A stretch of 64,000 nt of DNA from JBDTSW01 sp963799815 (GCA_963799815.1 CAWCYG010000001.1:434001-498000), one strand, 5' to 3'. Shown: positions 25,180-34,477, counted from the stretch's first letter. The notes: generated by a model from the sequence alone, not told the origin. Numbers and translations are program-made.

Positions 25180-26655
25180 TCAGCCCTCGAGCAAGGAGTC
25201 CATCACCTGCGTGGCGATGGGGCCTGCGACCTCGCCGCCGAAGCAGCCGGTGCACTCCTCGATCATCGCCGCGACGGCGATCTGCGGGTCGTCCACCGGC
25301 GCAAAGCCGATGAACCACGGTCGGTTGAGGCTCTCCTCGACGTTGATCTCGGCGGTCCCGGTCTTGCCCGCCAGCGTGCCTGGCCCCGTCGAGACCGAGA
25401 GGCCAGAGGCGGTTCCCTCGTTGGCCACGTTGGTCATCATCTCCGCCACCTGCTGCGCGGTCTCCTCGCTGAGGACGTCCCCGGCCGGGTCCGCGTCGAG
25501 CTGCGCGATCGTGCGGCCGTCAGGATCCTTCGCCTCCTGCAGGAAGGTCGGCTTCATCAGCGTGCCCTCGTTGGCGATCGTCGCCGCCACCTCCGCCATC
25601 TGGATCGGCGTCGACAGCAGCTGCCCCTCGGCGCCGCCCTGCCCGATAGCCACCCGGCCGACATCGAAGCCGTCGCGCACCAGCTCCTGGTCCGCTGCCA
25701 CAGGACCGCTGGCGATCATCTCGCCGGAGGGGTAGTCGAGCTCCGGATCCGAGTAGAAGCCGAAGCGCTCCATGTACTCGACCATGGTGCCCGCCCCGAG
25801 CCGCTCGCCAACCTGCGCCCAATAGGTGTTCACGGAGTTGGTGAGTGCGTCCGTGGCATCGATCTCGCCGAAATCCGCCCCGCCGGCGTTCTCGAGTGGG
25901 ACCCCGGAGATCACCTTCCCAGAGTCGGCATTGATCACCGTATCCGGCTCGATCTCCCCCGAGTCAAGGGCCGCCGAGACGGTCACAACCTTCATCGTCG
26001 AGCCCGGCTGGTAGCGGCTCTGGGTCGGCCTGTTGACGAGCGGCGCGGCCTGATCGGTCCTGAGCGCTTCGAACGCGGCTTCGTCCTGCACCGCGTTCGG
26101 ATCGAAGCCTGGAACCGACGCCATCACCTTGACGGCGCCGGTGGATGGGTCGAGGGCCACCACCGATCCGCCCACCCCCTGCCCGACCGCGCTCTCCAGG
26201 GCCTGGACGGCTATGCGCTGAGCCTCGGCGTCGATCGTGAGGGTGAGATCGGCGCCCTCGGGCTGCTGGTTTCGGAGCTGATCGATGATCGTCGCGAACT
26301 CGTTCTCCTCGCCCGAGAGGAGATCGTTCTCGGACGACTCGATCCCGGTGCGCCCCACGTCGACGAACGAGTAACCGATGGGGTTGCCGAACGTCGCCGG
26401 GTCGTCTGCCGGGTAGCGGCGCACGTAAACTGGGCGCTGGCCCCCGCCCTCGGGGAGGCTCTCGGCCAGCAGGACGCCGTCGGCGGTCGTGATGGCCCCC
26501 CGCGGGGTCTGCTGCTCGGTGATCAGCGGGCGCCGGTTCTCCGTGCGCTCCTCGAGCGCGTCGGCGTCGAAGACCGCCCATTTCGACGTGAAGTAGACGA
26601 GCGAGCCGAACAGCAGCAAGACGAGCACGAAGAGGCGGATGATCGGCGTGTTCAT
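25180..26655 (-). CDS. pbpA: class B penicillin-binding protein (PbpA-type transpeptidase)
   Basis: A 491-residue DD-transpeptidase cross-linking peptidoglycan outside the membrane. One N-terminal anchor (LFVLVLLLFGSLVYF) is followed by a short dimerisation domain (TEQQTPRGAITTADG). The transpeptidase domain has active-site motifs STMK (nucleophile Ser, QPGSTMKV), SVN (TNSVNTYWAQ) and KTGT (AGKTGTAEI). Its ATG overlaps the rodA stop (ATGA), pairing it with its glycosyltransferase partner. Confidence 0.95.
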   Translation of the reverse strand: MNTPIIRLFVLVLLLFGSLVYFTSKWAVFDADALEERTENRRPLITEQQTPRGAITTADGVLLAESLPEGGGQRPVYVRRYPADDPATFGNPIGYSFVDVGRTGIESSENDLLSGEENEFATIIDQLRNQQPEGADLTLTIDAEAQRIAVQALESAVGQGVGGSVVALDPSTGAVKVMASVPGFDPNAVQDEAAFEALRTDQAAPLVNRPTQSRYQPGSTMKVVTVSAALDSGEIEPDTVINADSGKVISGVPLENAGGADFGEIDATDALTNSVNTYWAQVGERLGAGTMVEYMERFGFYSDPELDYPSGEMIASGPVAADQELVRDGFDVGRVAIGQGGAEGQLLSTPIQMAEVAATIANEGTLMKPTFLQEAKDPDGRTIAQLDADPAGDVLSEETAQQVAEMMTNVANEGTASGLSVSTGPGTLAGKTGTAEINVEESLNRPWFIGFAPVDDPQIAVAAMIEECTGCFGGEVAGPIATQVMDSLLEG

Positions 26656-28034
26656 GCCGGGAGCTCCGCGAGGTCGTCGCGCACGTCGCGCTCGGGCGGC
26701 GGCCTTCGCGCTCGATCCGAGATCAAGAGCAGCAGGGCGATCAGGATCATGTTCGCGATCACCGACGACCCGCCGAAGGAGACGAACGGCATCGTCACCC
26801 CCGTGAGGGGAATGACCTTGGTGACGCCGCCGATGATCACGAAGACCTGCAGCGCGAACACCGCGGTGAGGCCGGTGGCGAGGAGCTTCGAGAAGCCGTC
26901 GGGCGCCATCACGGCCGTCTTGAACCCGCGGGCCGCGATCAGCGCGTAGACGCAGATGAGCGCGACGCCGCCGAAGAGGCCGAGCTCGCCGACGATCACC
27001 GCGTAGATGAAGTCGGTGTGGGGCTCGGGCAGGATCGAGCCGCAGAACGGAAAGGGATCTCCTTCGCAGATCTCCGTCGGAAAGAAGGGACCGGGAAGCC
27101 GCAGCAGCGACTCGCCGAGGCCGGCGCCGAAGAGTCCCCCGTCGGCCTGTGCGAAGAGCGATTGCTGGATCTGACCTGCCCCCTCGGGGGCGTTGGCAGC
27201 GAAGGGGTCGAGCCAGATGTCAAAGCGCTCCTGGACGTGCGGGACGCTCTTCGCGAAGAAGTACCCGCCCGCGAGGAACATCGCGACGCCGATGAGCACG
27301 TAGGAGAAGCGATTCGTGGCGACGTAGAGCAGCGCCAGGAAGGCGCCGAAGAACATCAGCGAGCTGCCCAGATCGCGGATGAAGACGAGCATCACCATCG
27401 CGGCACCCCAGACCACGAGCAGCGGCCCAAAGTGCTTGAGCGGGGGCAGCGTCAAGCCCATGAACCGGCGGGCCGCGATCGAGAGCATCTCGCGGTTCTC
27501 GGCCAGGTACGAGGCGAGGAAGATGATGATGCCGATCTTTCCCAGCTCGGCCGGCTGAAAGGAGATCGGGCCCAGGTTGAGCGTGAGGTAGGCGCCGTTG
27601 GTGGCGGTGCCGCCGATCCCGGGAAGGAGCGGCGACATCAGGAGGCCGATCGAGCAGATCGCGATGATGTAGCGGTAGCGCTCGAGCACGTGGTAGTCGC
27701 GCAGGAAGATGATCGTGAGCGCGAACACGATCAGCCCGATCAGGAACAGCGTTGCCTGCCGCCCGGCGAGGCCGTCGTCGATCCGGTAGATGACGACGAG
27801 GCCCACAGCGGCGAGCAGGGCGGCGAGGGGGAAGAGATAGGGGTCCGCGTTGGGGAGCCGGATTCGCAGCAGGAAGTGCGCCGCGAGGCAGAGCGCGAAG
27901 AAGTAGCCGCCGTAGATCAGGCTGAGGTCGCCGATCTCCTCGGAGCGGACGATGAAGACAGCGGAAAAGCCCCCGATCAGCAGCACCGCGACGGGGATCA
28001 GGGCCAGGAGCTCGCGGTTGCGCGCGCTTCGCAT
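26652..28034 (-). CDS. rodA: SEDS peptidoglycan glycosyltransferase (RodA/FtsW)
   Basis: A 460-residue polytopic protein with about ten to twelve helices that polymerises lipid II. SEDS features: GISFQPAELGKIG-like GPISFQPAELGKIGIIIFLA, a long extracellular loop between helices 7 and 8, FPTEICEGDPFPFCGSILPEPHTDFIYAVIVGELG (with a Cys pair), and the C-terminal VTKVIPLTGVTMPFVSFGGSS. It is called RodA rather than FtsW from the pbpA/pknB context. Confidence 0.95.
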   Translation of the reverse strand: MRSARNRELLALIPVAVLLIGGFSAVFIVRSEEIGDLSLIYGGYFFALCLAAHFLLRIRLPNADPYLFPLAALLAAVGLVVIYRIDDGLAGRQATLFLIGLIVFALTIIFLRDYHVLERYRYIIAICSIGLLMSPLLPGIGGTATNGAYLTLNLGPISFQPAELGKIGIIIFLASYLAENREMLSIAARRFMGLTLPPLKHFGPLLVVWGAAMVMLVFIRDLGSSLMFFGAFLALLYVATNRFSYVLIGVAMFLAGGYFFAKSVPHVQERFDIWLDPFAANAPEGAGQIQQSLFAQADGGLFGAGLGESLLRLPGPFFPTEICEGDPFPFCGSILPEPHTDFIYAVIVGELGLFGGVALICVYALIAARGFKTAVMAPDGFSKLLATGLTAVFALQVFVIIGGVTKVIPLTGVTMPFVSFGGSSVIANMILIALLLLISDRARRPPPERDVRDDLAELPA

Positions 28035-28045
28035 CTGAGGCCCTG

Positions 28046-29383
28046 TTAGTTGTTGCTCGCGGCGTCCTGGCCGCCGCCCTGTTGCCCGCCGGCCCCGTCG
28101 CGTCTGCCCCCGTCGTTGGGGCGGCTGTCGGCTTGGCGGCCACCGCCCTGCCCGTCCCCGTTTCCTCCGCCGGCGTCGGGCTTGGTCCGCGAGGGCTCCG
28201 GTTCGACTCGTCCTTCGAGGTCCTCGAGCAGCGAGAGCGCGTCCTCCTTGGAGCGGAACTCGTGGTTGGTGGCGAGCTCTTGGTCTTCTGAGGAGAGGTC
28301 GGCGATCGCGACCGTGCTGACCTCCCCGGCGACCGGCGAGTAGAGCTCGATGCCGAAGGGCAGGTCGTAGGGCAGGCCGCGGTAGAGGGCCACCTGGCCC
28401 TCGTCGCCCCCCAGGAAGTAGATCTGCCTGGCCCCGAGGATGGCGGCGACCCCGATCCCGGCGAGGATGAGCAGGACAATCAGCACCTTCAACACCCGGC
28501 GCCCGCGGGAGCGCTTCTCGGCGACGGGCTCTCGCGAGCGGCGCCGCGCAGCACGCTTCTCGCGATCCGTGGCCACGCGCTCGCGCACATCGTCGCCGGT
28601 GAGCCCCGGCCCGGCGGCGGTCGGGCCGACCAGGGTGGCCGTCTCGTCGACGGGCGCGGCGGCGCCGGCCTCCTCGACCCGAAAGGCGACGACGGTGATG
28701 TTGTCTCGCCCGCCGGCGAGGTTCGCCTCCTCGACGAGTTGGTTCGCTGCGTCCTCGAGGCCCTCGGACCGCTCGAGGACGGCGGCGATCAGGTCGTCCT
28801 TGATCATCGTCGTCAACCCGTCGGAACAGAGGAGGAAGGTGTCGCCGGGCTTCGCCCGGTAGGTCATGGTGTCGACCTCGACCTCCTCCTCGGGACCGAG
28901 GGCGCGGGTGATGATCGAGCGCTGCGGATGCTCGGCCGCCTGCTCGTCGGTCAGCTTGCCCTGGCGGCGCAGCTCCTCGACCAGCGAGTGGTCTGAGGTG
29001 AGCAGGCGCAGCTCGCCGTCGCGGAAGAGGTAGGCGCGGCTATCCCCCACGTGGGCGAGGCTCACGTCCTCGCCTTCCACCAGCGCGGCGGTGAACGTGG
29101 TGCCCATCCCCGAGCGCGACTCGTCCTCGGCCGCGAGGTCGTGGATCCGCCGGTTCGCCGCGATCGCGACGTCGCGAAGGTAGGCCTCCGGGGAACCTTC
29201 GCCTCGCTCAGCGGGACCGAACGACTCGGCGGCGATGCGCGAGGCCACTTCCCCGGCCTGTGCCCCGCCCATGCCGTCGGCGACGGCGAAGACCGGCGAG
29301 CCCGCGAAGAACGAATCCTCGTTGGCGGTTCGCTGACGGCCTGTATCCGAGACATGCGCCTGCTCGACGACCCGCAGCTTCAT
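28046..29383 (-). CDS. pstP: PP2C-family Ser/Thr phosphatase
   Basis: A 445-residue membrane-anchored phosphatase that opposes PknB. The PP2C domain (1-235) has RTANEDSFF, VADGMGG, GMGTTFTAAL, VGDSRAYLF, LLCSDGLTTMI and GGRDNITVV, covering the metal-binding Asp residues. A basic segment and one helix (VLKVLIVLLILAGIGVAAIL) are followed by an extracellular domain and a low-complexity Gly/Gln/Asp/Asn tail. The ATG overlaps the fhaB stop (TGATG). Confidence 0.95.
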   Translation of the reverse strand: MKLRVVEQAHVSDTGRQRTANEDSFFAGSPVFAVADGMGGAQAGEVASRIAAESFGPAERGEGSPEAYLRDVAIAANRRIHDLAAEDESRSGMGTTFTAALVEGEDVSLAHVGDSRAYLFRDGELRLLTSDHSLVEELRRQGKLTDEQAAEHPQRSIITRALGPEEEVEVDTMTYRAKPGDTFLLCSDGLTTMIKDDLIAAVLERSEGLEDAANQLVEEANLAGGRDNITVVAFRVEEAGAAAPVDETATLVGPTAAGPGLTGDDVRERVATDREKRAARRRSREPVAEKRSRGRRVLKVLIVLLILAGIGVAAILGARQIYFLGGDEGQVALYRGLPYDLPFGIELYSPVAGEVSTVAIADLSSEDQELATNHEFRSKEDALSLLEDLEGRVEPEPSRTKPDAGGGNGDGQGGGRQADSRPNDGGRRDGAGGQQGGGQDAASNN

Positions 29384-29862
29384 CAGGCGGGGACCTCCAG
29401 CTCGAACCGGAACTCCGTGTCGCCGATGCGGACCTCGTCGAGGTCGTTCAGGCGCTCCTCGCCCTGAAGCTGCTCACCGTTCAGGAAGGTGCCGTTGGTG
29501 GAGCCCATGTCCTCGACGTAGTAGCCGCCCGCTCGCGAATAGATGCGCGCGTGCACACCCGAGGCGAACCTGTCCTCGATGCGTACGTCGGCCTCCGTCG
29601 ACCGGCCGATTGAAAGGCCGCCGAAGAGGTCGAACCGCTCGCCGGCCTCGAGCCCGCCACCCTTCATCACGACCAGGAAGGCGTCGGTCCCAGGCGCCCG
29701 ACCGCCGGGGCCTGCGACCGGGTGAAAGCCGGTGACCTCAGGCGCGGGCGCGGTCGATCGCCGAACCTCCTTCAGGGCGGAGCGCGCGATCCACAGCACG
29801 AACAGATAGAGGACGATAAGGAATCCGAACTTGAGCGCGACGGCTACCGGCTCAGTGTCCAT
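29383..29862 (-). CDS. fhaB: FHA-domain protein FhaB (FipA-like)
   Basis: A 159-residue protein with an N-terminal membrane helix (LKFGFLIVLYLFVLWIARSAL) and a C-terminal FHA domain (about 75-155: SIGRSTEADVRIED, SGVHARIY, DMGSTNGTFLNG) that reads phosphothreonine marks made by PknB. The ATG at 29862 overlaps the fhaA stop (TGATG). A much longer in-frame extension to 31143 crosses fhaA and is not real. Confidence 0.95.
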   Translation of the reverse strand: MDTEPVAVALKFGFLIVLYLFVLWIARSALKEVRRSTAPAPEVTGFHPVAGPGGRAPGTDAFLVVMKGGGLEAGERFDLFGGLSIGRSTEADVRIEDRFASGVHARIYSRAGGYYVEDMGSTNGTFLNGEQLQGEERLNDLDEVRIGDTEFRFELEVPA

Positions 29863-30629
29863 CAGGCCTCGATCTCGAACGTGAAGTAGGTGGTCCCGAG
29901 GGAGATCTCGTCGCCGGGTGCCAGGCGTGAGCTCTCCACCTGGCGGCCGTTCACCTTGACCCCGTTGGTGGAGCCGAGGTCGACGATCTGCCAATCGCCC
30001 GTGGGTCCACGACGCAGCTCGGCGTGCTTGCGGGAGATGTTGGGGTCGGCGAAGACACAATCGCACTCGCGCGAGCGCCCGAGGGAGGCCACGGGGCCGT
30101 CGAGGACGTAGCGGCGATCCTGCATGGACACGATCGCCCGCGTCTCGGTGAGCCCAGCGGCCGGCGGTCGCTTGCGCTTGGCCTGCTGCTTGGGCGGGAC
30201 CGAGTAGACCATGGTGTGGCCCTCCTCGCCCTGCGCGGGCTGCTCGCCCTGGCGCTGCGGCGGCTTCACCAGCCGCGCCTGGATTCCGAACTCGCCCAGG
30301 CGCAGGCGGTCGTCCACCTCGAGCTTTACCTCCGGGCGAGTGAGCAACGCGTAGTCGTGTCGGCGCGCGTGCTCGAGCAGGTAGGCGGAGAGCTCCTGCC
30401 CGAGCGAGCGCTCGTACCCCTCGAAGCGCTTGTGGTCCTCGGTGGAGGTGAACACCGTGTATTGGTTGGGCACATAGATCCGGGAGATCGACGTCGTCTT
30501 GTGCGCGTCCATCTCCTTCGCCAGCTTGCGCGCGATCTCGACCGGCTGGACCTGCGAGGAGAAGGCACGGCTGAACACCCCTTCGACGAGGTTCTCGAGC
30601 CGTTGTTCCAGGTTGCGAAGAACGCTGAT
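29862..30629 (-). CDS. fhaA: FhaA-like protein: DUF3662 plus FHA domain, apparent ATC start
   Basis: Cytosolic phosphothreonine-binding protein of the PknB pathway. The N-terminal DUF3662 domain (QVQPVEIARKLAKEMD, YVPNQYTVFTS) is joined by a Lys/Gln-rich linker to a C-terminal FHA domain (SLGRSRECDCVF, ISRKHAELRRG, LGSTNGVKVNG). The first standard start codon is the GTG at 30578, but conserved-looking sequence ISVLRNLEQRLENLVEG precedes it in frame, where homologues begin with MSVLRNLE. That codon is ATC at 30629-30627, with GGGAGAG 6 nt upstream and no ATG, GTG or TTG near it in frame. Either a rare ATC start, a base error, or a shorter product from 30578. Confidence 0.88.
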   Translation of the reverse strand: MSVLRNLEQRLENLVEGVFSRAFSSQVQPVEIARKLAKEMDAHKTTSISRIYVPNQYTVFTSTEDHKRFEGYERSLGQELSAYLLEHARRHDYALLTRPEVKLEVDDRLRLGEFGIQARLVKPPQRQGEQPAQGEEGHTMVYSVPPKQQAKRKRPPAAGLTETRAIVSMQDRRYVLDGPVASLGRSRECDCVFADPNISRKHAELRRGPTGDWQIVDLGSTNGVKVNGRQVESSRLAPGDEISLGTTYFTFEIEA

Positions 30630-30728
30630 GGTCCACTCTCCCTTGCTGCGACTCGCGGCCCCGGGCCATGGGCAGCCCGGCGCAACGGCGCATGAACGGG
30701 AGAATCCTAGTGGTGCGTAAGCACCCTG

Positions 30729-32273
30729 CTAGTGGTGTGCGGGCACTCGGCCAGGGGCGGTGAAGCCACGGAGGCGAGGCCTGGGCGGGCGATACCCGCG
30801 CCTGCTCGCGAGCGCCAGCAGCGCCGAAGCGACGATCACTGCGGGTGCCCAGTCGAGCCCGCCGTCGCCGACGAACCTCATCGCCGCCGCAAGCGCAGCC
30901 GCCCACAGGAGCGAGCCGACCACGGCCATTGCGAGGTGCCTCGCCTCGATGATGCGCCCAAGCGTCGTGGCGCCAAGGCCAAAGACGGCGAAGCCCAGGA
31001 GCGAGGCGGGCTCGGTGAGCGGGACCAGGAGGGCGCTTGAGGCGGTGGCGACGCTCGCGTCCCAATTCGCCGGCGGCGGCTCCATGAGATCGGCGGGCGG
31101 CGCGATGCCGAGCGCGGCGCACGCGCCGAGCAGCCACGCCCATCCGATCACTCCCATCGCGAAGCGGGAGAGGGGCGTCCGTTCGCTGGCAGCAACCGCG
31201 GCCGGGTAGGCCGCGCCCAGCGACAGCGCTCCCAGCACGATCGAGAGGCCAGGCAGGGCGAGGCGCCCTGGGGAGGTCGCGAAGAGCAGAGCGGGAAGAC
31301 AGAGGGTCGCCGTCACGAGCGCCAGGCCCGGCAGGCCAGCCGGTGCCGCCAGCAGCACGCAGAGGGCCACGAGGGCGAGGGCCGGAGCCAGCCGGGCAGC
31401 TGAAAGCCGAAGCACGCCCGGGTCGCTCGCGGCATCGCTTTCGGGCGTCGGCAGAGCGTAGGTGTCGTCGAGCTCAGGGATCGTGCGCTCGAGCGCATGG
31501 GCGAGGTCGGCGAGGGGCGCACGCAACTCCGGGTCCGCTCGCAGGCAGGCGTCGACTGCCAGGGACAGGTCGGAGGGAAGGTCCGGACGGTAGGCGCCCA
31601 GCGGCGGCAGCGGTGAACCGAGCTCGCGGGCAGTCTGGGCTGGGGTTGCCCTGCGAACGGGGTTCTCCCCCGCCCAACACTCGTACAGCGTCAGGGCAAG
31701 CGAGTAGGTGTCGGACGCCTCCTCCGCTGGGGCGCCCTCCGCCTGCTCGGGCGACATGTAGGCGAGCGTTCCCACCACCTCTCCGGTGGCGGTGAGCGTC
31801 GGTGAGCCGATCAGGCTGGCGATCCCGAAGTCCATCAGCTTGGCGCGCTTGCCGGCGCCGTCGGCGCCGCTCGCGATCACGTTCTGCGGCTTTACGTCCC
31901 GGTGAACGACGCCGCGTTCGTGGGCGTGCTCGAGCGCCTCGCAGACGTCGGCGCCCAGCTCGCCGACATCACGGTCACAGAGATCACCGTCGCGGACCAG
32001 CTCGTCCAGGGTCGTGCCGGAGACGAGCTCGCTCACGAGCAGCGCCCGGTGGCCGTCGATCCCCAGCTCGAACAGGGTGACGATTCCGGGGTGGTTGAGG
32101 CGCGCGGCGGCCTGTGCCTCCCGCACGACGCGGGCGGGGTCTCCCGCCATCACCTCCTTGACGGCGACGTGCCGCTGGAGACGCTCGTCGAACGCCTTGT
32201 AGACGGTGCCCATACCGCCAGATCCGATTCGCTCCTGCAAGCGAAACCGGTCCATTACGAGTTCGCCCACCAT
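30729..32273 (-). CDS. Ser/Thr protein kinase with polytopic membrane C-terminus
   Basis: A 514-residue protein. The kinase domain (about 8-265) has GSGGMGTVYKA, VAVKEV, HRDVKPQNV, MDFGIASL and GTLAYMSPEQ. The C-terminal half carries roughly six to eight hydrophobic helices (from APALALVALCVLLAAP on) rather than PASTA repeats and ends in a basic tail. I chose the ATG at 32273, preceded by GAAGTGAGG, over an upstream frame start at 32381. It lies 100 nt before fhaA in the same direction and likely heads the wall-signalling operon. Confidence 0.88.
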   Translation of the reverse strand: MVGELVMDRFRLQERIGSGGMGTVYKAFDERLQRHVAVKEVMAGDPARVVREAQAAARLNHPGIVTLFELGIDGHRALLVSELVSGTTLDELVRDGDLCDRDVGELGADVCEALEHAHERGVVHRDVKPQNVIASGADGAGKRAKLMDFGIASLIGSPTLTATGEVVGTLAYMSPEQAEGAPAEEASDTYSLALTLYECWAGENPVRRATPAQTARELGSPLPPLGAYRPDLPSDLSLAVDACLRADPELRAPLADLAHALERTIPELDDTYALPTPESDAASDPGVLRLSAARLAPALALVALCVLLAAPAGLPGLALVTATLCLPALLFATSPGRLALPGLSIVLGALSLGAAYPAAVAASERTPLSRFAMGVIGWAWLLGACAALGIAPPADLMEPPPANWDASVATASSALLVPLTEPASLLGFAVFGLGATTLGRIIEARHLAMAVVGSLLWAAALAAAMRFVGDGGLDWAPAVIVASALLALASRRGYRPPRPRLRGFTAPGRVPAHH

Positions 32274-32459
32274 CCTCACTTCCCCTTCGCCGACGCGCAT
32301 CCGCCTCCTGCCCGGCGCGTGCCTGGCCGGTTTGTTGCGATCGACGCATGACTCCCGGGGGGCGGGAAGTGCCCTCCGCACGAGGTTTCATACTCTGCGC
32401 CACCAACTGGGCTTGGCGGCCCCCTCTCCCATGGGGCCGTTCGAGCCACGGAGGACACC

Positions 32460-33530
32460 TTGGCTTTCATGGACGACGACGACGGGTTCGAGGAGGATCA
32501 ACCGGACCGGTCGCAGCGATTTGGAGCGCCCCAGCAACGGCCCTATCTGGCACGGCGCCTGATGGCGCTGGTGATCGGCGTCGGCATCATCATCCTCGTC
32601 GTCATCGGCTTCAAGGCCTGCCTCGACAATCGCAAGGAGCGCGCGTTCGAGAACTACAACAGCGACCTTGTCGCCATCGCCGTTGAATCGCAGCAGCTCT
32701 CCGACGATTTCTTCAAGCTCCTGGGGGATCCCGGCAACCTCGACGAGGCGGCATTCCGCGCACAAGTGCTCTCCGACCGCGGGACCGCGGAGAGCCTGCT
32801 CGCTCGGGTCGAGGGGCTCGACGCACCCGACGAGGTGGCTGGGGCTCAGGCCGATCTGGTCAGGGCCTACGAGCTGCGGGCCGACGGCATCAGCGGCATC
32901 GCCGAGCAGGTCGATACGGCGCTCGGCACCGAGAACGCGAGCGACGCACTGGACCAGATCGCGGTGTTCATGCGCTACTTCCTCGCATCCGATGTGCTCT
33001 ATCAGCGTGCACGCGAGGAGATCAACACGACGATCGACGAGGAGGACGTGCCGGTGGCCCAGGACGAGCGCCTGCCGGAGGAAAACTTCCTTCCCGACGA
33101 GAGTTTCCTCGACGTCAACACGCTCTCCACGGCGTTCTCCGGGGTCGCCATCGGGGGTGCGTGTCCGCCAGGAGTCCATGGCCTCGCGCGCGTCAACACG
33201 GTCATCAACGACACTGAGTTGACTCCGGATGCGCTCACGGTCGTCGCCGGCGGCCCGCCCTACACGATCGTCGTGACTGCCGAGAACCAGGGGGACACGG
33301 AGGAGACGGCCGTCCCGGTGGAGGCCGCCCTGAGCGGCGCCGATGAGACGTTCGAGGGCAGCGCCGAGATCGAGCGGATCGAGCCCGGCGCGAGTGAGGA
33401 CGCAGAGATCGAGATCGACCCCGAGCCGGCGACCGGGCAGGATTTGACTCTGGAGGTAAACGTGCTGCCCGTCTGCGACGAGCAGGTGACCGAGAACAAC
33501 ATGGCCACCTTCCAGGTCAACTTCGAGTAG
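32460..33530 (+). CDS. membrane-anchored protein with CARDB-like C-terminal domain
   Basis: A 356-residue protein. An acidic cytoplasmic N-terminus is followed by one helix (LMALVIGVGIIILVVIGFKA, about 33-52), a helical extracellular region (about 60-190, ending VLYQRAREEINTTID), and a C-terminal Ig-like domain (VVTAENQGDTEETAVPVEAAL, VCDEQVTENNMATFQVNF) resembling CARDB adhesion domains. The TTG at 32460 is placed 5 nt after a perfect GGAGG; the ATG at 32469 is an alternative. It is divergent from the kinase operon. Function unknown. Confidence 0.72.
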   Translation: MAFMDDDDGFEEDQPDRSQRFGAPQQRPYLARRLMALVIGVGIIILVVIGFKACLDNRKERAFENYNSDLVAIAVESQQLSDDFFKLLGDPGNLDEAAFRAQVLSDRGTAESLLARVEGLDAPDEVAGAQADLVRAYELRADGISGIAEQVDTALGTENASDALDQIAVFMRYFLASDVLYQRAREEINTTIDEEDVPVAQDERLPEENFLPDESFLDVNTLSTAFSGVAIGGACPPGVHGLARVNTVINDTELTPDALTVVAGGPPYTIVVTAENQGDTEETAVPVEAALSGADETFEGSAEIERIEPGASEDAEIEIDPEPATGQDLTLEVNVLPVCDEQVTENNMATFQVNFE

Positions 33531-33560
33531 CTGCGCCCTCCCGGCACCTTTGCCGTCCGC

Positions 33561-33566
33561 TACCGT
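33561..33566 (+). promoter_or_regulatory. leaderless-type -10 for pheA
   Basis: TACCGT ends 10 nt before the ATG at 33577. No Shine-Dalgarno is present, so the mRNA would have a leader of only a few bases. It argues for the start at 33577 over an upstream in-frame ATG at 33550. Confidence 0.4.
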
Positions 33567-33576
33567 CGCCCGCTTC

Positions 33577-34431
33577 ATGAAGGTCACCTTCCTCGGGCCC
33601 GCGGGCACATACACCGACGACGCGCTGCGCCGTGCCGCGGGCGGCGCCGAGATCGAGGCAGTGCCGGAGCCAACCGTCCACGACGCGATCCGCGCCGTGG
33701 CCGACGGAACGGCGGGGCGTGCATTCGTCCCGTTCGAGAACTCGATCGAGGGCTCCGTTCGCACGACGCTCGACGCGTTGGCCTTCGACGCCCCCGAGGT
33801 CACGATCGCGGGCGAGCACGATCAGCGGATCTCGCACTCGCTGATCGCGCGCAGCGAGCTCGCGCTGAGCGACATCGAGATGGTGCTCTCCCACCCGCAG
33901 GCGAGCGCCCAGTGCGCGCGGTTCGCTCGCGAGCACCTCTCCAAAGCCGAGACCTGGACCGTCTCGAGCACCGCGGAGGCGGTTCGCATCGTCGCGCAGG
34001 CTACGGAGCCATGGGCGGCGATCGGCTCGCCCGTTGCGGCCGAGCTCTACGGGGCCATGGTGCTTCGCGAGGGCATCGAGGACGAGGCAGACAACGTGAC
34101 GCGCTTCGTCTGGATCGCACCGGCCGGCACCCGGTCCAAAGGTGACGGGCCGTGGCGGACGACGCTGATCTTCTCCGAGCTGGGCGAAGACCACGCCGGA
34201 GTGCTCGTCGAAGCCCTGACGGAGTTCTCGAGCCGCGGCATCAACCTCACCCGGATCGAATCGCGCCCGCGCCGCAGCGGCCTCGGCCGCTACATGTTCT
34301 TCATCGACCTCGAGGGCCGTGGCGATGATCCGCTGGTGGACGAGGCGATCACAGCGCTGCGCGGCAAGGCCGAGTCCGTGCGGGTGCTGGGCAGCTACCC
34401 GGTGGGGGCGCCCGGGGTCCCCGGCGCGTAG
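33577..34431 (+). CDS. pheA: prephenate dehydratase
   Basis: A 284-residue monofunctional enzyme converting prephenate to phenylpyruvate in phenylalanine synthesis. The PDT domain begins KVTFLGPAGTYTDDAL, with FVPFENSIEGSVRTTLD, SHPQASAQCARF and the catalytic-Thr region DNVTRFVWI. The C-terminal ACT domain (about 190-275) contains the phenylalanine-binding motifs GVLVEAL and LTRIESRPRR, so feedback inhibition by Phe is expected. Confidence 0.95.
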   Translation: MKVTFLGPAGTYTDDALRRAAGGAEIEAVPEPTVHDAIRAVADGTAGRAFVPFENSIEGSVRTTLDALAFDAPEVTIAGEHDQRISHSLIARSELALSDIEMVLSHPQASAQCARFAREHLSKAETWTVSSTAEAVRIVAQATEPWAAIGSPVAAELYGAMVLREGIEDEADNVTRFVWIAPAGTRSKGDGPWRTTLIFSELGEDHAGVLVEALTEFSSRGINLTRIESRPRRSGLGRYMFFIDLEGRGDDPLVDEAITALRGKAESVRVLGSYPVGAPGVPGA

Positions 34432-34462
34432 GCGTTCCACCCGGTCCGGCTAGCCGCCGGTC

Positions 34463-34468
34463 TAAGAT
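34463..34468 (+). promoter_or_regulatory. leaderless-type -10 for the HNH gene
   Basis: TAAGAT ends 9 nt before the ATG at 34478. No ribosome-binding motif is visible between. Confidence 0.4.
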
Positions 34469-34477
34469 TCCTGCGCA

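Noticed and set aside
22993..26949. Very long plus-strand open frame of over 1300 codons across ddl, pknB and pbpA
   Set aside because: It is antisense to three genes with full family motifs. The composition (Arg, Gly, Asp, Val and Leu rich) is typical of antisense frames in high-GC DNA, and no domain is recognisable.
29383..31143. FhaB extended upstream as a 586-residue protein
   Set aside because: The extension crosses the fhaA gene in another frame and is Arg/Gly-rich noise. The ATG at 29862 overlaps the fhaA stop in the usual operon manner.
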